This document shows positions 25,907 to 32,863 of a DNA stretch of 64,000 nucleotides, piece by piece. The notes below the pieces were generated by a model, which was not told the origin of the DNA, did not search any database, and saw nothing but the letters and a program-made list of their open reading frames with translations. The position numbers were made by a program, and so were the translations under genes. The stretch is from an uncultured Pseudomonadales bacterium (GTDB lineage: Bacteria > Pseudomonadota > Gammaproteobacteria > Pseudomonadales > Azotimanducaceae): positions 3,952,291 to 4,016,290 of the forward strand of contig OY282460.1 of the NCBI GenBank assembly GCA_958296295.1. The letters are read 5' to 3'. Within the stretch, counting starts at the first letter, position 1. Every line of letters begins with the position of its first letter.

Positions 25907-27444
25907 GGGTGTGCGACGTTTTAGTGCGCGAGCCGTCAGGCGGCCATTGGCGGCGGTTTGCGCCGACGGCGCCAGAAGTCGTCGTACCGTTCGTCGCGGA
26001 CGCACGAACGCAACGCCATGACGTCGTTCGCGCCGGCTCTGCTCCATCGCATGCCGGAACACTTCAAGCGCTCGCCGACCAGCGTCCGGCAGGAGCTTTC
26101 GACCATGCCCGAACCGATGAGCAGCCCCATCTCCCGGTACGCCGGGTAGCGCATCCGGCCGCGGTTGTTCTCGAAATAGCCGGCGCACTGGTCGGCCGTC
26201 TTGTCGCCGGCGTGCCGGCGCGGTTCCCGCAGCACATCGTCCACGCGCCCCTCGGAGAGCGCCGCGCAGACCTTCTCCGACCACGCCCGGCACAGCTCCG
26301 TGCCGGCGCCGTAAACCGCGCGCCCCACTTCCCAGAGCCGCTCCTTCGCGTGCCGGATGTCCACTATGCAAACGGCGTTCGGGAACAGTTCCGCGGCGGC
26401 GTTCCAGATCCACTTCGCGCCGTCGGCGACCACCACCTGCCGCTTCGCCGCCGCGAACCCGAACCGCTCCGCGGCCCGCCAGAGCCGCCGCGCGAACGCC
26501 GACGGCTCCGCGTCCACGTCCCTCGACGCCGCGCTGTCGATCGCCGCCGTGTGCCGCGCCGAACCCGCGTCCCGCTCCGGCAGGCCGGTCCGCGGGTTCC
26601 GCCGCTCCGCCGTGTGGAACACCGCCACCTTCGCCTCCCGCGTCTTCGACGGCCGGCCGTCCTCCGCCGTCCCCGCGTCCCGCCGCACCACCGGCACCCC
26701 CGTGCCGTCCGGGCTGCAGTACATCGTCTCCGCCGGCGCCTCGCCCAGCGCCGGCTCCGCCTCGCCCCACGCCGTGATCTCCCCCCCGACCTGCTTCGCG
26801 GCCCGCTCCGTCCGCTTCGCCGTCGCCACGACGCCGGCCAGCCGGCCCAGGCGCGCCGCCGCCTTCCCGAAGCTCGTCTCCGACGCCAGCTCCGCCAGCG
26901 CCCACAGCACCGCCGGCGTTCCCCGCACGCCGTCCCGCCCCGCGATGCCCAGCTCCTCGTCCAGAACGTACCGCCCGCCCTTCGAGCACCCGCACGTCCA
27001 GTAGCCGCGCCGCAGCGTCGGAAGGCCGAGCAGCGACAGCGGCGCCGTCGAGCGCGTGCCGCGCCGGACCATCGCCGAGCCGCAAGCCCCGCACGCCGGC
27101 GCCCCGGACTCCGCGTCCAGCGCCGACAGATTCTCCGAAACCCCCGCCGCCGCGCCGCCAAGCAGCGCGCCCCGCAGGTCCAGCTCGAACTCCCGGAACC
27201 CCCGCCCGCCGCCCAGAACCTCCCGGCAAAGCTCCCGGAACTCCGGCGACGACAACAGCAGCCGCCGCACCGCCGCCTCCAGAAAAGCCCACGCCTTCTT
27301 GCGCTCCAGCGCGTCCTGCGCCAACATCTCTTCCGTCATCGCGATTCCCTTCGCTGCGGTTGTACATACCCTCAGCTTACTTGGGAATCGCGATGACTCC
27401 CCAAACCCGCTCGCAGCCCCCGCGCACTAAAACGTCGCACACCC
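25907..27444 (-). mobile_element. ISKra4-type insertion sequence, 9-bp target duplication split by a later insertion
   Basis: 1538 bp with perfect 24-bp inverted ends beginning GGGTGTGCGACGTTTTAG at 25907 and, inverted, 27421-27444. On the right it is followed by ATGCCGGCG (27445-27453). On the left the same nine bases appear once the DUF4338/ISAs1 element is removed (AT at 23800-23801 joined to GCCGGCG at 25900-25906). So this element inserted first and the other landed on its left border. Transposase intact. Confidence 0.9.
25936..27339 (-). CDS. ISKra4-family transposase
   Basis: 467 residues. An N-terminal helical region is followed by a zinc-ribbon-like CGACGSAMVRRG and CGC, then the catalytic core with DDE candidates in YCSPDGTGVPVV, VVVADGAKWIWNAA and GSGMVESSCRTLVGERLKCSG. 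The C-terminus ends WRRRRKPPPMAA. AAGGGA precedes the ATG at 27339. Length and domain order are usual for ISKra4-type enzymes and the frame is intact. Confidence 0.85.
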   Translation of the reverse strand: MTEEMLAQDALERKKAWAFLEAAVRRLLLSSPEFRELCREVLGGGRGFREFELDLRGALLGGAAAGVSENLSALDAESGAPACGACGSAMVRRGTRSTAPLSLLGLPTLRRGYWTCGCSKGGRYVLDEELGIAGRDGVRGTPAVLWALAELASETSFGKAAARLGRLAGVVATAKRTERAAKQVGGEITAWGEAEPALGEAPAETMYCSPDGTGVPVVRRDAGTAEDGRPSKTREAKVAVFHTAERRNPRTGLPERDAGSARHTAAIDSAASRDVDAEPSAFARRLWRAAERFGFAAAKRQVVVADGAKWIWNAAAELFPNAVCIVDIRHAKERLWEVGRAVYGAGTELCRAWSEKVCAALSEGRVDDVLREPRRHAGDKTADQCAGYFENNRGRMRYPAYREMGLLIGSGMVESSCRTLVGERLKCSGMRWSRAGANDVMALRSCVRDERYDDFWRRRRKPPPMAA

Positions 27445-27552
27445 ATGCCGGCGCACTTCAGGCACTCGCCGACCAGCGCGTAGAAGAACGGATGCTCCGC
27501 CTTGGCGCGGTCTCCCCTTGGTCGTCCAGATCGTCTTGACGACAGCGGCCAT
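27445..27552 (-). pseudogene. Small open frame broken by nested IS insertion and a possible frameshift
   Basis: On the minus strand an ATG at 27552 opens MAAVVKTIWTTKG. A one-base excess in a GGGG run then separates this from a strongly GC3-biased stretch (DRAKAEHPFFYALVGECLKC) in the next frame. The frame meets the ISKra4-type element at 27444 and, with both elements and one target copy removed, continues at 23799: frame 0 reaches a TAG at 23683-23685, the GC3-biased frame a TGA at 23751-23753. Its DNA also resembles part of the ISKra4 transposase (about 29/34 bases near 26050), so it could be an old transposase scrap. Downstream of rmuC on the same strand. Confidence 0.35.
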
Positions 27553-27636
27553 CGGCGCTACGGCGCGATCCAGCCGTGCCGCAGCGCACCCGCTTGGTGT
27601 GGCGGGAGAGACCCGCGATCTGTTGCGGCCGACGGG

Positions 27637-28781
27637 CTACGCCGCGCCGGCTTCGGCAGCCGCAACGCGCTTCGGCACGCGCGCTTGGCCTTCCGCGGCC
27701 TCGAGCCTGAGGCGCGACTCGTCGACGCCGCCAACCACCAGGTCGGCGAAGCGGCGCCCCTTCGGAAGAACGCCATCGTCGAGAGCGCCTATGGACTCGT
27801 TGTGGGCCTCCACCGCGGATTCGAGCGCCTCGCCGAGCCGCTGGTGCTTGCCGACGAAGCGCAGCACGCTTTCGTGCAGTTCCTGCCCGACCGCCTGGAT
27901 CTCCTTGGCGTTCCGTGCGACGTCCACCTGCTGCCATCCGTGGGCCACCGCCCACAACAGGGCGATCAGAGACGCGGGAGTGGCGATCGCCACGCGCTTC
28001 CTCATGCCGTGGGCCACCAGATCGGGCGCGACTTCGAGCGCGGCGCTCAGAAACTGGTCGCCGGGGACGAACATCACTGTGAAGTCCACGGCACCCGCGA
28101 CGCCGGCTCCGTACTTCTTCTTGGCGAGAGCGTCGATCTGCCGCTTCAGCCTCCGGGCGTGCCGGTCGAGCGCGTCCTTCGCGGCGCCGTCGTCGGAAGC
28201 GGTGCGGGCTTCGAGAAAGGCCGCCGTCGACGCCTTGGCGTCCACCACCACGGCGCGGCCGTTGGGCAGCTTCACGACCATGTCGGGACGCCCCCGCGAA
28301 CCCTCGCTGGTCGGCTGCGCCACGAAGTCGCAATGCTTCGCCATCCCGCCAGTTCGACGACGCGGCGAAGCTGAATCTCGCCCCACTGCCCGACTTGCCG
28401 GTTGTTCGACAGGGCGCTGGACAGCTTGGCGGTCTCCGCTGTCACGGACTGCACATGGGCGCTCAACCGCTCGATCTGCGGGTTCAACTTCCCATGGACA
28501 TCGGACAGGGGTTTCACCAGCCCCTCGAATTGCTGGTGTTTGCGGTCGAGTTCGCCTTTCGCCGCCGCCATCGTCTTCTGGAAGTTCTCATCGGCCATGC
28601 CGACCAGCACGTCGCTGCTGTCGCGGAGCGCTCCGGCCACTTCGTCCTTGACCGCTTCGCTCAAGCGGTCCTTGGCGTCCTCGATCGCTCGTCGGGCGTC
28701 GCGGCCCGACAGGCCGCGGACGACCCATCCCGCCGCCACGCCGACGATCAGCCCCGCTGCCGTCCCCGTGATCAGATCCAT
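27637..28781 (-). pseudogene. rmuC: rmuC, DNA recombination protein, interrupted by one frameshift
   Basis: RmuC proteins are membrane-anchored coiled-coil proteins with a PD-(D/E)XK-like nuclease domain; E. coli RmuC limits inversions at short repeats. Here the N-terminal part (28781 to ~28347) has a membrane segment (LITGTAAGLIVGVAAGWVV), a coiled coil and the family signature GQWGEIQLRRVVELAG. The rest continues in another frame as MAKHCDFVAQP, GRPDMVVKLPNGRAVVVDAKAS, which holds the nuclease-like D and DxK residues, and ends ...AAEAGAA. One base is missing at GCGGGATGG (about 28344-28347). The start overlaps the end of the upstream fusion gene by ten bases, indicating translational coupling. 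Confidence 0.82.
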
Positions 28782-31078
28782 TTCGAATCCTTCGCTTTTG
28801 GCGGAACGACGTCATCAAGGGGCATCGTGAAAGGACTGAGCCTCCGACGCTCCAACCGTCCGTCCGCCAGCACGGCGTAGCACTCGCCGGGCCGCAAGGT
28901 CGACAGCGGCCTCACGTCCGCCACGCTCGGCCGGCCCGGCGTCAGCGGACAGAGGTGCCGGACATGCCGCTGCGCCATGCCGTCCGTCGAGCGGAAGAAC
29001 AGCTTGGTGGCGGTGTTGGCGAGCAGCATCTCCACCGCGTGCTCCGCGACGCCGTTGACGCTGAATTCGCCAAGCGCGTGGCGCAGGCTGCTGCACGACT
29101 GCGTGGCCAACACGCAGAAGGCCCCGAAGGAGCGGCAGGTGTCCATGAAGCTCTGCTCGCCATGCGCGGCGTCGCATGTGACGAAGCGGTGCGCCTCGTC
29201 GGCGACGTAGGCCGCGAGCGGCATGCCGTGTCCCACGCGCGAGCGCTTGGCGCTGCCGAGGATGGCCTCGAAGTACGCGGCCTTGAGCGCCTTGGCGATG
29301 AGTACGTCATGCGCCGCGCTCAGGCTTGGCTGGTAGAGGTACACCGTCCGTCCGCTCGTCGCGTCCACGCTGCGGTTGAACGCGACCAATGCGACGTCGC
29401 CGCTCGCCAGACCGGCCTTCAGACCGGGTTCGCATCCGAAGTAGAGCGTTCGCGCCGGCGTTCCGTCGCCGAACTCCCCGAAGGCTTGCCGCGCCATCGA
29501 GTGGACGCCCATGTAGTGCCCTCCGCTCGTGGTTTCCGCGAGATCCGTCCACTGCCGGATGTCGTCGGCCAAGGTCCGAATCTCGCCGTTCCCCTCTTGG
29601 AAGCGCCTCTCCAGCTTCGCGGCGAACTTCCGGCAGCGGCCCGGCCCGAAGAATCTGGCCAGAACATGGTTGGCCAAAGCGAGGACGTTCGGCTGGCCGG
29701 CATGCCCGTCGTCGCGACACGCGCCCGCCAGGCCCGCCAGCCGCCCGAAGTCGTGGAGTTCGCGCCAGAAGCTCGAATCGCCGTCCTCGCGGGATTCCCT
29801 TGGAGAACACCACGCGGCGTTGCGGAACAGCGCCAGCGTCGTCGCCACGACGGTGAGGGCCAACTTGGCCCCCTCCGCTTCCCAATAGGGGTCCCGTCCT
29901 CTCGCCGGGGTTCCGTTGAGGGTTCCCGCCGGGCTCGCCGGCGCGAGACTGGCCGAGCGAAGCAGCATCTTGCGGGCCGCCGTCTTCACCCGGCCGGCGG
30001 CGAGGTCGGCTTCAACCGACCACTCGGGGGGTGCCGTGAGGTCGATGACCTGCCGAACGCCGCCGCGCCCGCCCGGCTCGAAGACGCGCAGGTCGGCCCC
30101 CGCCAGTTCGGCGACGACGTCCTTGATCTCCCGCTTCGGATCTATCAGCAGCGCGCATCCGACGCTGTTGCCTGGATCGCAAACCGCGCCGACGGCCGGC
30201 AGGATGGCCGACGCCGTTTTGCCGGATCCGGGTTCGCCGAGCACGAGCACATGCCGGCACAACGCGTCGCGGGCCACTTCGCCCGAAGGGAACAGGACGC
30301 TCCACTGCGGAACGCGGAACGGGGCCTTCAGCCGTTCGCGCCCGCTTCCGCCGCGCCCGTCCGCGATGCGGTCGATCAACGCGAGTTCCAGCGCCAGCGT
30401 CGCCGAGATCGTCTGGTCGAGCCGCAGCAGGCGCGCGTAGAGCCCGGCGAAGCGCTCGGGCGGCCCTTCCGCGCACCAGGCCACGAGCGAGCGCAGCCGG
30501 GCAAGCGCCGCATCGCACGCCCCGTCCCCGTTCGCGCTCGACGCCTCCCGCTCCGGCCAAGCGACGCCGCCGGTCAAATGGTCCGCGACCAGCCGGTCCT
30601 CGACCGAGAGTTCGCGCGCGGAAAGGTCCCGCGCCGGCGCCTCCAGCGCCCGGGCGGCGAGATCCGCGAGAACGGCTTTGTCGATCCTGCCCATCCAGCC
30701 CGCCTGGTGCGCCGCCACCTCGGCGGTCAACGACAGGTTCCCCACGATCCGGACGCCGTGGTAGAGCAGGCGGGCGTTGCGCGCGGCTTCGCGCTCGTCG
30801 CCGAGCGACAGGATCACCGCGGCGGCGCTGCCGACGCGGGTCAGACCGCGGGTCACGATCCGAAGGCCGCTCTCGCGCAGCCCCTCGGCCGCGTCGAGCC
30901 AGTAGCTCAGCGCGGTTTCCGTTCCGCCAGGCGACGCGATCTCCAGATGGACCCGGTCGTAGAAGCAGTTCCGGCGGAGGTGCCGCATGACGGCGGCCAG
31001 TTCGATCACGGCTTCGTCCGTGATCTCCGACACCAGCGAAACGACCGCGGTGTCGCTCTCGTAGTTCACATCTATCAC
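28772..31078 (-). CDS. ClpP-like protease domain fused to a VirD4/TraG-like ATPase
   Basis: 768 residues from a GTG at 31078 that has AAGGAG eight bases upstream; in-frame codons further upstream (to 31276) fall in the leader. Residues 1-175 have ClpP/SDH-like features: ASPGG (48-52), RVGSAAAVILSLG with a nucleophile-like Ser84, LLYHGVR with His107, and ARDLSARELS with Asp151, a possible Ser-His-Asp triad. Residues ~250-768 form a P-loop ATPase of the VirD4/TraG type: Walker A GEPGSGKT (281-288), LLIDPKREIKD, Walker B AYVADEAHRF (623-632) and ATQSCSSLRHALGEF. No transmembrane segment is evident. rmuC overlaps its 3' end. It may couple ATP-driven handling of DNA or protein to proteolysis; no known family with this architecture comes to mind. 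Confidence 0.7.
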   Translation of the reverse strand: MIDVNYESDTAVVSLVSEITDEAVIELAAVMRHLRRNCFYDRVHLEIASPGGTETALSYWLDAAEGLRESGLRIVTRGLTRVGSAAAVILSLGDEREAARNARLLYHGVRIVGNLSLTAEVAAHQAGWMGRIDKAVLADLAARALEAPARDLSARELSVEDRLVADHLTGGVAWPEREASSANGDGACDAALARLRSLVAWCAEGPPERFAGLYARLLRLDQTISATLALELALIDRIADGRGGSGRERLKAPFRVPQWSVLFPSGEVARDALCRHVLVLGEPGSGKTASAILPAVGAVCDPGNSVGCALLIDPKREIKDVVAELAGADLRVFEPGGRGGVRQVIDLTAPPEWSVEADLAAGRVKTAARKMLLRSASLAPASPAGTLNGTPARGRDPYWEAEGAKLALTVVATTLALFRNAAWCSPRESREDGDSSFWRELHDFGRLAGLAGACRDDGHAGQPNVLALANHVLARFFGPGRCRKFAAKLERRFQEGNGEIRTLADDIRQWTDLAETTSGGHYMGVHSMARQAFGEFGDGTPARTLYFGCEPGLKAGLASGDVALVAFNRSVDATSGRTVYLYQPSLSAAHDVLIAKALKAAYFEAILGSAKRSRVGHGMPLAAYVADEAHRFVTCDAAHGEQSFMDTCRSFGAFCVLATQSCSSLRHALGEFSVNGVAEHAVEMLLANTATKLFFRSTDGMAQRHVRHLCPLTPGRPSVADVRPLSTLRPGECYAVLADGRLERRRLSPFTMPLDDVVPPKAKDSKWI

Positions 31079-31330
31079 TGTGCTCTCTCCTTGCGGGGGA
31101 GAGTCTGCTATCGGTGAGCGACCTCCCCCTTTCGTCGAAAAGGGTTCGTCGCTCGCCTTAGCCAGCAATTCCGTATTGTGGCCGGCCTCCCCGGGTTGGT
31201 GTCCAATCCCACGCATTGCGGGAATACACTTCGGGGGCGCGTCGTCGGTAGCCTTCGCTCGCTCGCCAGCCATCACGGGGTGCGGATGGTTTGTCTACCT
31301 ACTAGCTCCGCACCACAGAGAGCAGTTCCA
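31079..31330 (-). promoter_or_regulatory. Long structured leader of the ClpP-like/TraG-like gene
   Basis: About 245 bases separate the predicted transcription start from the GTG at 31078. They contain an 8-bp inverted repeat, GGTGCGGA (31278-31285) with TCCGCACC (31306-31313), and a second hairpin of CCCTTT/AAAGGG type near 31127-31144, just upstream of the ribosome-binding site. An RNA-level control role is possible but is only inferred; no known riboswitch is recognised. Confidence 0.3.
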
Positions 31331-31358
31331 ATGATACGCCCTTGGGCCTCCCTGTCAA
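31331..31358 (-). promoter_or_regulatory. Strong predicted sigma70-type promoter for the ClpP-like/TraG-like and rmuC module
   Basis: On the minus strand TTGACA (31358-31353) and TATCAT (31336-31331) are 16 bp apart: a perfect -35 and a five-of-six -10. It lies 16 bp from the right copy of the 60-bp direct repeat, so the module carries its own promoter just inside the repeat. Confidence 0.6.
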
Positions 31359-31374
31359 CAGGCAGGCCGAGATT

Positions 31375-31434
31375 TTTTCCAGCGCGCCGCCAGCCCTTGT
31401 GCCACGCGGGCTCAGGAATTGGCGGGAGTCGCTG
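31375..31434 (+). repeat. 60-bp direct repeat, right copy
   Basis: 58/60 identical to 23110-23169 and in the same orientation; the two differences are GAATTG for GAATTA and GGAGTC for GGAATC. Upstream and downstream flanks of the two copies do not match. It sits directly outside the predicted promoter of the ClpP-like/TraG-like gene. Confidence 0.85.
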
Positions 31435-31641
31435 CTGAGACTGGTGTTGGATGACGTGAATGGGCCGCACGGCGCGGCATGCGATCCCGGGTGCCAAACG
31501 CCAAGAACACGTCACGGTCGCCGGGGCCGGACACTTCCTGCAAGAGGAGAAACCGGCGGAACTTGGCCACCGAGGTGTTGCGTTTCGTGGCCGACAATAC
31601 GCCCTAGACGCTTGGGCCGACGTGCCGGGCGTTGAGTGCCG

Positions 31642-32807
31642 TCAAGCCAACCCTTCGCAATGCTCGATCATGCAGTTGCGAAACGAGGACATGCCGAAGG
31701 AGATCTGCCGCAACGCGCCCTTGGTGAGCACGCCGTGGGCGATGGCGTCGTTCAGCGCCTGCCCGCCCTGCGCTGCGTCGCCAAGCAGGTGCTTGGCTTC
31801 GGCCCACGACAGCGACTCGCGCCCGGTGCGGCGCATGGCGTCTGCTAGCGTCACCATGAGTTCGGGCCGCTCCATGCCCTTCAGACGTTCCTCGTAGTAG
31901 CTTGTTCGGGCGGCGCCGCCGCACGCCAAGGCATCTTGCAGGGCGATGTCGGACGCCAAGTTCCCGTGCTTGGAGATGGACTCCAACGCCCCTCCACATA
32001 GCCGTGAATGTGTTGCGGGAAACCCGCGGACGCGCTGGCCAGTGTCGATGCGGGCGCCTCGTCGATCTCGTGTCCTAGAGAAGCCAACCCTTGGGTGATC
32101 GCTTCCATTGTCTCCGCTCTGCTCAGCGGCCCTAGCGACAATCGCTTGGCGAAACGGGAGATGACGGCTGAATCCGGCGTGCCATCCAAGCGCGTCAGTC
32201 TGCCGCCGAGCCGTTCCGTCGCGTGTTGCAGACCGGCACCCACGACCATGATCGGGCAGCCGTGGCGCCCTTCGTGCAAGCACGCGCCGTTCTTCGCCAG
32301 TGATGTTCTGTATCTCGTCCACCGTGAGGATCAGCGCTTTGGCATCCCACAGGCCGTTCTGCTTGGACAGCACCAGCATGCGCTCAAGAGACTTAGCTTG
32401 GCGCACGGCCCGTTCGACGCTGATTCGCGCCCCCGCCATCGCTGCGCCAGTCGTTCCGTCAGCCAAGGCTGCTATCCGCTCCGCTGTGTCTTCGCCATGG
32501 CCCAACGCCGCGACGATGCGCGAGAACAGCGCGAACTCATCGCGTATGCTGGCCGTGGAAAGGCCAAGCCACGCCACCGATCCAGGGGTGTCGCGGTCGC
32601 CACCGCCCTTCTGGTGAACTCGTCCTCCAGTTGCGTCTTGCCGACGCCTTGCACGCCTTCCGCCAGAATCATCGCACCGGAGACGTCACCTGTTCCGCGG
32701 ATGTACTGGAGGTGCTTGGTCATCGCGCCAAGCTCGTCTCCGCGCCCTGCGAAATGCTAGGGGCGGTCGCGGCTCGTGCCGAACAGGGCGGCGCCGCTGT
32801 CGCTCAT
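31642..32807 (-). pseudogene. AAA-type ATPase gene, degraded by a stop codon and three frameshifts
   Basis: From an ATG at 32807 (MSDSGAALFGTSRDRP) the frame meets TAG (32757-32759) where homologous sequence would go on as HFAGRGDELGAM. Beyond it are the P-loop AEGVQGVGKTQLEDEF and then, in alternating frames, VAWLGLSTASIRDEFALF, KALILTVDEIQNITGEER (Walker B), MVVGAGLQHATERLGG and SISKHGNLASDIALQDAL, ending at 31642. Shifts fall near 32570, 32290 and 31990. The intact gene would encode ~390 residues of the AAA_16/ORC-like type. It lies outside the direct repeats and converges on nothing; role unknown. Confidence 0.65.
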
Positions 32808-32863
32808 CGCGGTACTACCGGGCCAAGGAGTTTTGTGCGCCACCAATCACGGCTGGGCCAACG

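Noticed and set aside
24077..27367. Single 1096-codon frame joining the ISKra4 and DUF4338/ISAs1 transposases
   Set aside because: The first ~498 codons are out of frame with the real ISKra4 transposase and cross both element borders; terminal repeats and target duplications show two separate elements.
28955..31117. Plus-strand open frame of 720 codons
   Set aside because: Antisense to the ClpP-like/TraG-like fusion, which has a ribosome-binding site, a promoter and P-loop motifs.
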